A DNA stretch of 38,674 nucleotides, from positions 1 to 38,674 of the forward strand of contig JAJYCQ010000016.1 in assembly GCA_021778315.1 (NCBI GenBank), given 5' to 3'. Under the pieces are notes generated by a model. It saw only the letters and a list, made by a program, of their open reading frames with translations, was not told the DNA's origin and ran no database searches. Positions 23,741 through 32,430 of the stretch are shown piece after piece. Position 1 is the stretch's first letter, and each line of letters starts with the position of its first letter. The position numbers were made by a program, and so were the translations under genes. The DNA comes from Acidobacteriota bacterium (GTDB lineage: Bacteria; Acidobacteriota; Terriglobia; Terriglobales; Acidobacteriaceae).

Positions 23741-23850
23741 TGCCTCAGGGACTAAAGCCCTGTTCGTTGGCGGGAGGTATGGCGGGGCTGAAGCCGCTTC
23801 CCTTCAAAGCGAGGACTGGCTTGAAGGGGAGGACTGGCTTTGCAGCGAAG
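23741..23850. repeat. Degenerate intergenic repeat element with two palindromes and a direct repeat
   Basis: CAGGGACTAAAGCCCTG (23746-23762) and GCGGGGCTGAAGCCGC (23782-23797) are imperfect palindromes around similar CTaAAGCC / CTGAAGCC cores. GAGGACTGGCTT then occurs twice (23811-23822 and 23829-23840). Elements with GGCTAAAGCC and GGCTGAAGCC cores are common between genes in Acidobacteriaceae as I recall them. This copy separates the pilus operon from the minus-strand genes. Confidence 0.55.
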
Positions 23851-23887
23851 ACTTGGTCAGAGGTTTCTTCGAGGTTGGGGGAGGGGG

Positions 23888-24061
23888 TTAGTGCTTGATG
23901 GCCCACATCGCCCAGCTGAGGACGATGACCGCTCCGACGAAGAGGGCGAAGCAGAAGGCACCGAAGCGCACCATCATCCTGGGGTCGGCTCGTTGGGTGA
24001 TGCCGAAGACGATTGAGGTGAAGAGCGCGAAGAGCAGCATGGCGGAGAAGTGAGTCAGCAT
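23888..24061 (-). CDS. Small two-helix membrane protein (57 aa), unknown function
   Basis: The start ATG overlaps the stop of the preceding gene (TAATG at 24059-24063), indicating coupled translation. The product is MLTHFSAMLLFALFTSIVFG, then ITQRADPRMMVRFGAF and a second helix (FCFALFVGAVIVLSWAMWAI) ending in KH. The two-helix hairpin with a basic loop fits a small inner-membrane partner of the DUF6677-like protein encoded just upstream. The longer open frame that starts at 24361 is only a shadow of that gene. Confidence 0.7.
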   Translation of the reverse strand: MLTHFSAMLLFALFTSIVFGITQRADPRMMVRFGAFCFALFVGAVIVLSWAMWAIKH

Positions 24062-24486
24062 TAGAGCGAGGCCTTTCTTCCGTTGGCCAGAGAGTGCGCG
24101 TCGACTGCTGCGATGATGTTCAGCAGGCCGCCGACGACGAGGAACTTGGTGCCGTAGTCGGCGAGGGTGTTGACGACGGAGGTGGCCCCGAGGCCGAAGA
24201 CTCGAGCGATTGCGTAGAGCAGGCCGGAGCCGAGCTGGCCGAGGAAGCCGAGGATGTCGAGCATGTCGCCGGTGTTGGGGGTGTAGATTTTTCCGGCGAG
24301 GCCGAGCCCGATGAGGAACATGCCGAGTACCGAGACGAAGAGAAGGAGGGCTCTGACCCACTTGCCGAGGAGCAGGTGGCCTGCTCCGGGAACCAGCCAG
24401 CCGGCGAGGAGAACCAGAGCCGGAAACATGGAGTTCTCTCCGGGGATACGTTGTGCGATCGGTTGTTGCGGTGTCGGGCTTGCCAT
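24061..24486 (-). CDS. DUF6677-like multi-helix membrane protein
   Basis: The 141-residue hydrophobic protein has the pattern ALVLLAGWLVPGAGHLLLGKW, with a Pro-Gly-Ala-Gly-His turn, followed by VRALLLFVSVLGMFLIGLGLAG. It ends with a helix before AAVDAHSLANGRK. This P-G-x-G-x-x-x-x-G-K-W arrangement resembles TM2-like and DUF6677 membrane proteins, which I recall from Acidobacteriota. The function is unknown. It is co-directional and coupled with the following 57-residue protein, and lies 37 bases after the end of the M24 peptidase gene, so the three may be one transcript. Confidence 0.7.
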   Translation of the reverse strand: MASPTPQQPIAQRIPGENSMFPALVLLAGWLVPGAGHLLLGKWVRALLLFVSVLGMFLIGLGLAGKIYTPNTGDMLDILGFLGQLGSGLLYAIARVFGLGATSVVNTLADYGTKFLVVGGLLNIIAAVDAHSLANGRKASL

Positions 24487-24523
24487 CGGAGTCGATTCTA
24501 TCAGCGGATGCGGAGCAGGGGGC

Positions 24524-25720
24524 TCAAATCCTCAAGAGCTCCTGCTGGGAGGGGCCGGTCACTACGGCGGAGCCGGGTCGGGTGATCATGTTGATCTCGC
24601 TGCGGACGCCGAACTCGCCGGGGAAGTAGAGGCCGGGCTCAACGGAGAAGCAGGTATTGGGGAGGAGGAGGCGCTCGTCGTGGGTCTCGAGATTGTCGAG
24701 GTGGGCACCGTTGCCGTGGATGCTGATTTCGATGTTGTGGCCGGTGCGGTGGGTGAACCACTCGCCGAAGCCGGCGGAGCGGATGACGTTGCGGGCGGCG
24801 TCGTCGGCCTCCCAGCCGGCGATGGGGCGGCCCTCGGCGTAGGCTCGCTGGACGACGGCGATGGCGGCGTCGCGGGCGTCGCGGACGGTGTTGAAGATGA
24901 GTTGCTCGCGGGGGGAGGGTTCGCGGCCGAGGACTGCGGTCCAGGTGATGTCGTACCAGATGGCCCTGGGATCGGGGAGCGCGGGATTGCCGGGGGAGGC
25001 GAGCTTGGCCCAGATATCGATGAGGATGAAGTCTCCGCTGCGGATGGTCCGGGCGGTTTCGGGGGAGGGGTCGTAGTGGGAGTCGGCCGAGTTGGGGCCG
25101 GCGCTGCAGTTGGGGCCGTGGTCGGTCCAGAGGCCGGCCTTCTGGATTTCGGCGTTGAGGAACTGGACTACGTCGAATTCGGTGAGGGTAGCTCCGCTTC
25201 GAACGCTGTCGCCGATGAACCTCCAGCCGGAGGCGAGGACGGCGTCGAGGCGGCGCTGGGCTTCGAAGTGGGAGTCGATCTGCTGGTTGGTGAGGACGGC
25301 CTCGAACTGACTGACGAGATCGGCGGAGGTGACGACGTTTTTGCCCATGGAGCGGATGAGTTCGACGGTTCCGGCGTCGACCATGGAGACGTACATGATG
25401 GCGTTGCGCGGGGAGTATTGCATGGCGAGGGTGTTGGCGTCGTCGAGGAGGGTTTCGAGCTGCTGCTCGAGCTCCTGCCAGGAGGAGTACTGGGTGCGGG
25501 AGCCGGGGAGGGAGTCGAGCTTGCCGGCCTCGATGCGGTGGACGAGCTTGCGCGGCTCGCCGTCGGCGGGGATGAAGTAGAACCAGCGGCGGGAGACAAA
25601 GCTGTTCTCGTCGAGGCCGAGGATGCGGTAGGCGATGGGGTCGCGGTGGTGGTGGTCGTAGAAGAGCCAGCCGTCGAGGTGGTGTTCGCGAAGTGCCGCT
25701 TGAATTGCCTTAAGATCCAT
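24524..25720 (-). CDS. M24-family metallopeptidase (Xaa-Pro aminopeptidase-like)
   Basis: The creatinase N-terminal domain (MDLKAIQAALREHHLDGWLF, then ILGLDENSFVSRRWFYFIP) precedes a pita-bread catalytic domain. All five metal ligands are visible: D235 (FILIDIWAK), D257 (WYDITWT), H328 (RTGHNI), E361 (FSVEPG) and E375 (VRSEINM). It therefore should be an active Mn/Co-dependent peptidase that cleaves Xaa-Pro bonds or a related substrate. Length (398) is normal. ATG 25720 begins the conserved domain; the open frame runs further upstream, but that part has no homologous look and crosses the divergent promoter region of the S53 gene. No signal peptide is present, so it is cytoplasmic. Confidence 0.9.
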   Translation of the reverse strand: MDLKAIQAALREHHLDGWLFYDHHHRDPIAYRILGLDENSFVSRRWFYFIPADGEPRKLVHRIEAGKLDSLPGSRTQYSSWQELEQQLETLLDDANTLAMQYSPRNAIMYVSMVDAGTVELIRSMGKNVVTSADLVSQFEAVLTNQQIDSHFEAQRRLDAVLASGWRFIGDSVRSGATLTEFDVVQFLNAEIQKAGLWTDHGPNCSAGPNSADSHYDPSPETARTIRSGDFILIDIWAKLASPGNPALPDPRAIWYDITWTAVLGREPSPREQLIFNTVRDARDAAIAVVQRAYAEGRPIAGWEADDAARNVIRSAGFGEWFTHRTGHNIEISIHGNGAHLDNLETHDERLLLPNTCFSVEPGLYFPGEFGVRSEINMITRPGSAVVTGPSQQELLRI

Positions 25721-25836
25721 GCGTACTATCTTAGCGTTCGCGCGAGGCAAGGTTCTGTGCGAATTTTGAGAGCGTGCAGCCCTCGCAACGATGTCTCCAG
25801 GCATCCAAACGCGGAGTTGGTTTTGTGGAGGATTCC

Positions 25837-27477
25837 ATGGCAGCTTCGTCCCGTTTCGCAGCACAGCGTCGCGTTCCTTTGGCAGGTAGTGAGAAGAAGC
25901 CGTATGCCGGCGAGGCCGCTCCGGTGATGGCGGCGGCCGCGGCTGTGGCGGCTAAGACCGGATCGAAGATGGGGAGGATGCGGGTATCCGTTATCGTCCC
26001 ACCCAAGGCGCAGTTTCCGATGAAGCGGGGACGGCCGCAGGAGCGACTGAGCCGAGAGGTGTATGCGAGTCGACATGGAGCGAATCCGGCTTCGGTGAAG
26101 CTGGTGCGGGCGTTTGCGAAGGAGTTCGGGCTGACGGTAGAGCCGGTGGTCCACGCAGGGCGATGCACGATTCATTTGAGCGGCAGCGCGGCGGCGATGC
26201 AGAAGGCGTTTGGCGTCGCACTGACAATGCAGACGACGGGCGCGGGCAGCTATCGCGTGCGCGAGGCAGCGATCTGCATACCGGAGGAGTTGGAGGGACA
26301 TATTCTGGCGGTGCTGGGGCTGGATAACCGGCCGCAAGCGAGGCCTCATTTTCGTGTCGCGCAAAGTCGTGTGAGCAACGTTTCGTACACTCCGGTGCAG
26401 GTGGGAGCGCTGTACGGATTTCCGGCGGGGGCGACGGCAGGTGGGCAGACGATCGGGATTATCGAACTGGGCGGAGGGTATCGGACGGCGGACCTGACGG
26501 CGTACTTCAAGACGCTGGGGTTGGCGCCGCCTGCGGTGACGGCGGTCTCGGTGGACGGGGGAAAGAATACTCCAGGGAGCGCGAGCGGAGCGGACGGCGA
26601 GGTGATGCTGGACATCGAGGTGTGCTCGGCAGTGGCTCCGGGGGCGAAGGTGACTGTGTATTTTGCTCCGAATACGGACCAGGGATTTATAGACGCGGTG
26701 TCGATGGCGGTGCATGATTCGGTGAATAAGCCGAGCGTGGTCTCGATCAGTTGGGGAGGGCCGGAGTCGAACTGGACGTCGCAGGCGATGACGGCTCTGG
26801 ATGCGGCGTGCCAGGCGGCGGCGGCGGTGGGTGTGACGATTACGGTGGCGTGCGGAGATAACGGCTCGACCGACGGAGGGACGGGAAACAATGTTGATTT
26901 TCCGGCGTCGTCTCCTCATGTGCTGGCGTGTGGAGGAACGACGCTGACGGGGTCGGGGACGACGATTGTGAGCGAGGTGGTGTGGAACGAGCTGGCACTG
27001 GGCGAAGGAGCGACAGGCGGAGGGGTGAGTGCGGTGTTTCCTCTGCCGACGTGGCAGCAGAGTGCGGGAGTTCCTGCGGCAGCTTCGGGGGGAGGAGGAC
27101 GCGGGGTTCCGGATGTGGCGGGCGATGCGGATCCGTCGACGGGCTATGTGGTGCGGGTGGATGGGCAGACGATGGTGATTGGCGGGACGAGCGCGGTGGC
27201 TCCGCTGTGGGCGGGGCTGATTGCGCTGGCGAATCAGCAGAATGGCGTGGCGGCGGGGTTCATCAATCCGGCGATCTATGCGGCTTCGGCGAAGAAGGCA
27301 TTTCGGGATATTACGCAGGGGAATAATGGGCCGGGCGGGTACTCGGCGGGGCCGGGGTGGGACGCTTGCACGGGGCAGGGGAGCCCGGTGGGGAGCGCGG
27401 TGATTGGGGTGCTTGGAGCGGCGTCGGCTGGCCTGAAGGTAGGGGCGGTGGCGAAGAAGAAGGCTGCGAAGGGGTAG
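25837..27477 (+). CDS. Sedolisin (S53) serine-carboxyl peptidase with pro-kumamolisin domain
   Basis: An acid-active endopeptidase made as a proenzyme. The propeptide domain (about 70-185) includes RPQERLSREVYASRHGANPA and IHLSGSAAAMQKAFGV. The catalytic domain has the Glu-x3-Asp pair E255 and D259 (GEVMLDIE), the oxyanion aspartate D341 (ACGDNGS) and the nucleophile S452 in GGTSAVAPLW. The C-terminal calcium site is DITQGNNGPGGYSAGPGWDACTG. All catalytic residues are intact. There is no ordinary signal peptide, as in some kumamolisins; secretion is likely but not shown. ATG 25837 has GGAGG at good spacing, so upstream codons are excluded. A Lys/Ala-rich tail (AVAKKKAAKG) follows the fold. 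Confidence 0.93.
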   Translation: MAASSRFAAQRRVPLAGSEKKPYAGEAAPVMAAAAAVAAKTGSKMGRMRVSVIVPPKAQFPMKRGRPQERLSREVYASRHGANPASVKLVRAFAKEFGLTVEPVVHAGRCTIHLSGSAAAMQKAFGVALTMQTTGAGSYRVREAAICIPEELEGHILAVLGLDNRPQARPHFRVAQSRVSNVSYTPVQVGALYGFPAGATAGGQTIGIIELGGGYRTADLTAYFKTLGLAPPAVTAVSVDGGKNTPGSASGADGEVMLDIEVCSAVAPGAKVTVYFAPNTDQGFIDAVSMAVHDSVNKPSVVSISWGGPESNWTSQAMTALDAACQAAAAVGVTITVACGDNGSTDGGTGNNVDFPASSPHVLACGGTTLTGSGTTIVSEVVWNELALGEGATGGGVSAVFPLPTWQQSAGVPAAASGGGGRGVPDVAGDADPSTGYVVRVDGQTMVIGGTSAVAPLWAGLIALANQQNGVAAGFINPAIYAASAKKAFRDITQGNNGPGGYSAGPGWDACTGQGSPVGSAVIGVLGAASAGLKVGAVAKKKAAKG

Positions 27478-27596
27478 GAGATGGCGAGGGTGGGTTATGT
27501 CCGGTAGACAACCAAAGGCTGGGGTTAAGGATTCATAACAGGATCGAGGCTCAAGCTCGCGGAGGTCAGTGACGAGGGTGGCCGAGGGTCTGGCGG

Positions 27597-27606
27597 CAAT
27601 CGTTTG
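27597..27606. promoter_or_regulatory. Upstream LacI-type half operator
   Basis: CAATCGTTTG (27597-27606) repeats the core of the two downstream operators and sits directly before the -35 box. Its centre is 55 bases from the first and 76 from the second downstream operator, a distance at which looping is conceivable. Confidence 0.5.
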
Positions 27607-27608
27607 AC

Positions 27609-27638
27609 TTGACAGCCGTACTTTCGCGCAGCTATAAA
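27609..27638 (+). promoter_or_regulatory. Sigma-70-like promoter of the TonB receptor gene
   Basis: TTGACA (27609-27614) and TATAAA (27633-27638) are 18 bases apart. The first is a full consensus match and the second differs at one position. The predicted start of transcription near 27645 falls immediately before the operator pair. Confidence 0.7.
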
Positions 27639-27648
27639 CGCGATCGTT

Positions 27649-27685
27649 GCACAATCGTTTGCGCATTGTGAGCAAACGATTGTGC
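27649..27685. promoter_or_regulatory. Paired LacI-family operators as a perfect inverted repeat
   Basis: GCACAATCGTTTGC (27649-27662) and GCAAACGATTGTGC (27672-27685) are exact reverse complements separated by nine bases. Each has the central CG flanked by A/T typical of LacI-family sites, and the CG centres are 21 bases apart, two helical turns. They lie just downstream of the -10 box, where a bound repressor would block initiation or elongation. A LacI-family gene follows the receptor, so it is the natural candidate to bind here. Confidence 0.7.
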
Positions 27686-27731
27686 CAGCGAAACTAAAAC
27701 GGATTTTTACCGCATCATTTTTGGAGGCACC

Positions 27732-30700
27732 ATGCTGCACGCACGCCCACTTTTCTGCATCCCGAGGCTGACCATGTTTAGAGGGTTTAGAGGCTCAGCG
27801 CTATCGACGCTGGTTCTCGTGGCACTTTTGTTTACGGCGAACTTTGCTCATGCGCAGTTCCGCACCTCTGTTCAGGGTGTCGTCACCGATCCAACGGGGG
27901 CGGTGATCCCGGGAGCGAGCCTGACGCTCAAGAACAATTCCACGAACGAGACGGTGGTGCGGACCAGCGATGCGAGCGGCGTCTTCAACTTCAATGCTCT
28001 GCCGGCGGACTCGTTTACGCTGACGGTGGATCACGCGGGCTTTCAGGAGAAGGTGCTGGCGAATCTGCAGTTCATTCCGGAGCAGGCGAACTCGCTGAGC
28101 GTGCAACTGGGGCTTGCGGGAACGACGCAGGTGGTGACGGTGGATGCTTCGACGACTCCCGCGGTGGATACGGAGACGGCGAACATCGGCGGCACGATCA
28201 GCAGTAACGATATTCAACATATGCCGTCGTTCAACCGCGACGTGTTCACGTTGACGCAGTTGACTCCGGGCGTGATCAGCGATGGGTCGCAGGGCTCTGG
28301 CGGCGGCGTGTACAACTATCCGGGCAACCAGGGGCCGGGCGGGTCAGGCGCAGCCGGTGCGCCTCCGACAGAGAATGGCCCGCAGGCCAATGCCAATGGG
28401 CAGCAGTATGGGGCTAATGGGATTTCGATTGACGGCATCAGCACGGTGAGCGCGGTGTGGGGTGGAACGACGATCATCACTCCGACGGAAGATTCGATCT
28501 CGAACGTCCGCGTCGTGACGAACGACTATGACGCTGAGAATGGGCGGTTCAGCGGGGCTCAGACGATGGTCACCTCCAAGAGCGGAACGAATCATCTGCA
28601 TGGAAGTGCGTTCTTCGCGCTGCACCGGCCGGGCTTGAACGCGTACCAGCGAGGTACGGGCACGGGCCAGCCGGTGAAGGATACGCAGCGGTTCAACCAG
28701 TATGGCGGAAGCCTTGGCGGACCGATCCTCAAGGACCGGATCTTCGCATTCTTTGCGTATGAGACGACGCCCAACAGCTCAACGAACATTGGGGCGGGAT
28801 GGTATGAGACTCCGGCGTTTGATGCGCTGGCACCGGCGGGCAGCATCGCTTCGAAGTACCTCACGTTTCCTGGAGGTGCGGTCAGCACGACGGGGATTAT
28901 TACCAACAATGAGACCTGCGCCACGATTGGATTGGTGGAGGGCGTGAACTGCCGGACGATCGCTGGACAGGGCCTGAATATCGGGTCGCCACTGACGACT
29001 CCGCTGGGAACGATGGATCCGACGGCGTCGGGTACTTCGGTGAATCCGGGCGTTGGCAGCGGGCTTACGAATGTGGCGGACATTGCGGACTATGCGACGA
29101 CGTCGCCGTTCACTTCGTACTATCGGCAGTACAACGGGCGGCTGGACGCGAATGTTACCTCGAAGGACCATGTGGCGTTTGCGATCTACTGGGTTCCGCA
29201 GGGCAACACGAGCTATAACGGCGGGTCGCGGGCGTACAACCTGTTCCATCACGATCAGATTAATGAAGCAATGTCGGTGATCTACAACCATACGTTCTCG
29301 CCGACGTTCTTGAATGAGGCTCGCGCGAACGCTGCTGGCTGGCGGTGGAATGAGATCACGTCGAATCCACAGTCGCCGGTGGGACTGCCGAGCGACCAAG
29401 TGAATCAGATTGGATCGATCAACCTGAATCAATTCGGCTCGTCGCTGGGCAGCGTTCTGAACCAATGGACGTATGGATACAAGGATGTGGCCACGAAGGT
29501 TGCAGGGGGACACACGATCAAGTTTGGAGGCGAGTTCACGAACCTTCACTACCTGAGCGATCCTATCGGGCGGCCGAACTATGGCTTCTATAACATCTGG
29601 GACTTTCTGAACGATGCTCCTTCGCAGGAGTCCGGCGGCTTCAACACGGTTACTGGATTCCCGGGTGGTACTCGCCAGGATGAACGCGAGAATCTGTTTG
29701 GAGTGTTTGTTCAGGACGACTGGAAGATCAAGCCCAACCTTACGCTGCATGCAGGAGTGCGCTACTCCTACTTCGGGTCGTTGTATGCGCAGCAGAACAA
29801 TTTGCAGGTGGCACGGTTTGGACCGGGATCGCAGGCGTATACGGGTCTTAATATCCGCGTTGGCGGGAACTTGTGGACGCCGCAGAAGGGTAACTTCGGG
29901 CCGCAACTGGGCTTCAACTGGAGCCCGGATATGTTCCACGGAAACCTTACGGTTCGTGGCGGCTATGGTCTCAACTACAACCAGGAAGAGATCGCCATCT
30001 CTGCGAACACGGGGAATAATCCACCGGTTCAGGGCTACTACAACTTTCAGTATGTATCGCCGACCAACCCGGGAACGAACGGTGGCGACATCCTGTACGG
30101 GATCTCGAGCAGCCCGACGTCTCTGAACGGGTTCGCGTCGAATCCGCATACGATCACGAGCTACAACACGGCGAATCTTCCGGTGGCGGGCAATGCCAAT
30201 GTTTCGCTCTTCGGAGATGGAAGGGGCGGGCTGCCGACGACGTACGTGAATCACTACTCGCTGGACACGGAGTATCAGCTGGGCAAGCAGCTGGTGGTGT
30301 CAGTGGGATATCAGGGCAGCACGTCGCGGCATCTGATCAACCATGAAAATCCGAACGCTCCGGGAGTGGTGCAGGGTCTTGCGCTGAATCCTCTGGTGAC
30401 GGGCGGCGACTACTGGACGAACTCGGGCAGCGGCAATAACAATGCTCTGCTGGTTGAGTTGAAGCATCCGTTCGTGCACCACTTCTCGGCAGACGCGCAG
30501 TACATGTGGGCGAAGAGCATGGACACGGATGGGTCGGGACCGTACTCGGAGGATCCATACTTTCCGGAGAATCCGGCGTACTCTTATGGGCGCTCGGACT
30601 ACAACATCGGGCAGTCGCTGAAGGTGTTTGGACTGTGGCAGCCGGTGATCTTCAGCAAGGCAAATAACTGGGCTGAGAAAGTCGTCGGCGGATGGTCGCT

Positions 30701-31268
30701 GAGCGGCATTATGAACCTGCACACGGGCTTCCCGTGGTCGCCTAACTATGGGCTGCCGTCGTCGCTCTATTGCGATACGTGCGGCTACTATAACCTTCGT
30801 CCGACGTATCTTGGAGGAGGGAAGAACAACCATAGCAACGCGGCGTTCGAGGCAGACACGACGCAGCCTAACTCGAACTTCCCGAACCCGGGTGGAGCAC
30901 AGGTCGGCAACAGCTATAGCAATCGCTACTTCAGTGTTCCGGACTATACGGCTGCTATCACGGGGCCTCCGTTCCCCGGGGTGAGGAATGCTCTTCCGGG
31001 ACCTCCGGGAAGCGCGAGGAACTCGTTCACGGGACCGAACTACAGGGATATCGACGCGTCGTTGACCAAGGCGTTCGGTCTTCCCCGGATGCCGGTACTG
31101 GGGAGCAATGCCAACCTGGAGATTCGTGCGGATATCTTCAATGTGTTCAACCTTCTTAACCTCAATCCGCAGAGCATTGCGAATAACGTGAATGCTCCGA
31201 ACTTTGGACAGGATACGAGCGCGATTGGATCTCGCACGATCGACTTCCAGGCGCGATTCTCGTTCTGA
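27732..31268 (+). CDS. Oar-like TonB-dependent receptor with N-terminal carboxypeptidase-regulatory domain
   Basis: The 1178-residue outer-membrane protein has a signal peptide ending FTANFAHAQ and a CarboxypepD_reg/Cna-B-like domain (VQGVVTDPTGAVIPGASLTL to FTLTVDHAGFQEKVLANL). A plug-like region follows (IQHMPSFNRDVFTLTQLTPG, then ENGRFSGAQTMVTSKSGTN). The large beta-barrel ends IDFQARFSF with a terminal Phe. This architecture is greatly expanded in Acidobacteriota, where such receptors are linked to glycan or oligomer uptake. TTTGGAGG precedes ATG 27732. Expression is probably repressed through the LacI-type operators upstream. No TonB box was identified with confidence and the substrate is unknown. 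Codon usage is more mixed than in the genes before 27.5 kb. Confidence 0.92.
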   Translation: MLHARPLFCIPRLTMFRGFRGSALSTLVLVALLFTANFAHAQFRTSVQGVVTDPTGAVIPGASLTLKNNSTNETVVRTSDASGVFNFNALPADSFTLTVDHAGFQEKVLANLQFIPEQANSLSVQLGLAGTTQVVTVDASTTPAVDTETANIGGTISSNDIQHMPSFNRDVFTLTQLTPGVISDGSQGSGGGVYNYPGNQGPGGSGAAGAPPTENGPQANANGQQYGANGISIDGISTVSAVWGGTTIITPTEDSISNVRVVTNDYDAENGRFSGAQTMVTSKSGTNHLHGSAFFALHRPGLNAYQRGTGTGQPVKDTQRFNQYGGSLGGPILKDRIFAFFAYETTPNSSTNIGAGWYETPAFDALAPAGSIASKYLTFPGGAVSTTGIITNNETCATIGLVEGVNCRTIAGQGLNIGSPLTTPLGTMDPTASGTSVNPGVGSGLTNVADIADYATTSPFTSYYRQYNGRLDANVTSKDHVAFAIYWVPQGNTSYNGGSRAYNLFHHDQINEAMSVIYNHTFSPTFLNEARANAAGWRWNEITSNPQSPVGLPSDQVNQIGSINLNQFGSSLGSVLNQWTYGYKDVATKVAGGHTIKFGGEFTNLHYLSDPIGRPNYGFYNIWDFLNDAPSQESGGFNTVTGFPGGTRQDERENLFGVFVQDDWKIKPNLTLHAGVRYSYFGSLYAQQNNLQVARFGPGSQAYTGLNIRVGGNLWTPQKGNFGPQLGFNWSPDMFHGNLTVRGGYGLNYNQEEIAISANTGNNPPVQGYYNFQYVSPTNPGTNGGDILYGISSSPTSLNGFASNPHTITSYNTANLPVAGNANVSLFGDGRGGLPTTYVNHYSLDTEYQLGKQLVVSVGYQGSTSRHLINHENPNAPGVVQGLALNPLVTGGDYWTNSGSGNNNALLVELKHPFVHHFSADAQYMWAKSMDTDGSGPYSEDPYFPENPAYSYGRSDYNIGQSLKVFGLWQPVIFSKANNWAEKVVGGWSLSGIMNLHTGFPWSPNYGLPSSLYCDTCGYYNLRPTYLGGGKNNHSNAAFEADTTQPNSNFPNPGGAQVGNSYSNRYFSVPDYTAAITGPPFPGVRNALPGPPGSARNSFTGPNYRDIDASLTKAFGLPRMPVLGSNANLEIRADIFNVFNLLNLNPQSIANNVNAPNFGQDTSAIGSRTIDFQARFSF

Positions 31269-31289
31269 GCTGACGGTAAGGCGAACAAC

Positions 31290-31316
31290 AGAGGGCGCGC
31301 CGGGTGCGCGCCCTCT
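31290..31316 (+). terminator. Hairpin terminator after the TonB receptor gene
   Basis: AGAGGGCGCGC (31290-31300) and GCGCGCCCTCT (31306-31316) form a perfect 11-base stem with a five-base loop. GGCATTTCC follows, with only a short T-run. It lies 22 bases after the receptor stop and before lacI. Confidence 0.65.
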
Positions 31317-31361
31317 GGCATTTCCGGCTACACTCGCAAGAGCCTGTGCGTTGAGATTCCT

Positions 31362-32423
31362 ATGTCTGAAGAACACAAGATTACCGCGGTCAAGAGTATG
31401 AGTTCGGGGCGGAGCCTGAAGGAGTTGGCGAAGCACCTTGGCCTGTCGCAGACGACGGTGTCGCGCGTGATCAATCACTCGGGAGGGACGCACCGGATCT
31501 CGGCCGCGACCCAGGAGAGGGTACTGGCGGCGGCGGCGGAGATGAACTACAAGGCGAGCCCGCTGGCTCGCGGGCTTCGTAGCCGGCGGTCACAGACGAT
31601 CGGGGTGATGGTGCCGGAGATCAGCGGCGGCTACTCGGCGGCGGTGCTGAGCGGCATTGAGGATGTGCTTCTGCTGAGCGGTTTTTTTTATTTTGTGGTG
31701 AGCCATCATCATCGCGTGGAGCTGCTGAGGGATTATCCGGCGCTGCTGCTTTCGCGCGCGGTGGAGGGGATTATTGCGGTGGACTCGGCGCTGGATGCGG
31801 AGCTGCCGGTGCCGATTGTGGCGGTGTCCGGGCATCTGCGGATCCCGTCGATTCTGAACATCGAGCTCGACCATACGCTGGCGGCACGGTATGCGCTGGA
31901 GCACCTGCACAGGCTGGGTCATCGGCGGATTGCGTTCATCCAGGGGCAGAGCTTCAGCTCGGATACGCAGGTGCGGTGGCATGCGATTGTGAAGGTCGCA
32001 GCTGAGCTTGGGCTGGCGATCGATCCGAGGTTGGTGGTGGCGCTGGAAGGGGAGGATCCGACGCTGGAGCCGGGGCGCGTTGCGACGCACAAGCTGCTTG
32101 CGGCAGGAGGTGCGTTCAGCGCGATCTTTGCGTTCAACGACCTTTCGGCGATGGGAGCGATTGTGGCTCTGCGCGAGGCTGGGCTGGATGTGCCGACGCA
32201 GGTTTCGGTGGTGGGATTCGATGACGTGATGGGAGCGTCGACCAATAATCCACCGTTGACGACGGTTCGCCAGCCTCTGCAGGAGATGGGACGAGCTGCG
32301 GCGACGGCGCTTCTCCAGCGTATCCGCGATCAGAGGAGTAATCAGCCGCCGGTCCAGGCGAAGAATGCGATCCTGGTACTGCCTACTTTTGTTGAACGCA
32401 AATCCACCGCAGCCGCGCCGTAA
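31362..32423 (+). CDS. LacI/GalR-family transcriptional regulator
   Basis: The N-terminal helix-turn-helix is [21 protein letters not shown] (about 18-38), followed by [26 protein letters not shown], which includes the hinge helix. The periplasmic-binding-protein-like effector domain has [55 protein letters not shown] and VSVVGFDDV. These are the standard LacI elements, so it should bind a sugar-like effector and an operator with a central CG. It lies just after the TonB receptor gene, whose promoter carries matching operators, so local control of that receptor is the likely role (inference). Length (353) includes a short N-terminal extension of about 16 residues. The effector is unknown. Confidence 0.93.
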   Translation: MSEEHKITAVKSMSSGRSLKELAKHLGLSQTTVSRVINHSGGTHRISAATQERVLAAAAEMNYKASPLARGLRSRRSQTIGVMVPEISGGYSAAVLSGIEDVLLLSGFFYFVVSHHHRVELLRDYPALLLSRAVEGIIAVDSALDAELPVPIVAVSGHLRIPSILNIELDHTLAARYALEHLHRLGHRRIAFIQGQSFSSDTQVRWHAIVKVAAELGLAIDPRLVVALEGEDPTLEPGRVATHKLLAAGGAFSAIFAFNDLSAMGAIVALREAGLDVPTQVSVVGFDDVMGASTNNPPLTTVRQPLQEMGRAAATALLQRIRDQRSNQPPVQAKNAILVLPTFVERKSTAAAP

Positions 32424-32430
32424 CGGAGCC

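Noticed and set aside
24311..25927. 538-residue plus-strand open frame
   Set aside because: Gly/Asp/Val-rich shadow of the M24 peptidase gene, whose five metal ligands are intact on the minus strand.
27649..27685. Inverted repeat read as a terminator or attenuator hairpin
   Set aside because: It is directly downstream of a near-consensus promoter, has no T-run, and each arm is itself a LacI-type site with a central CG, so operators explain it better.
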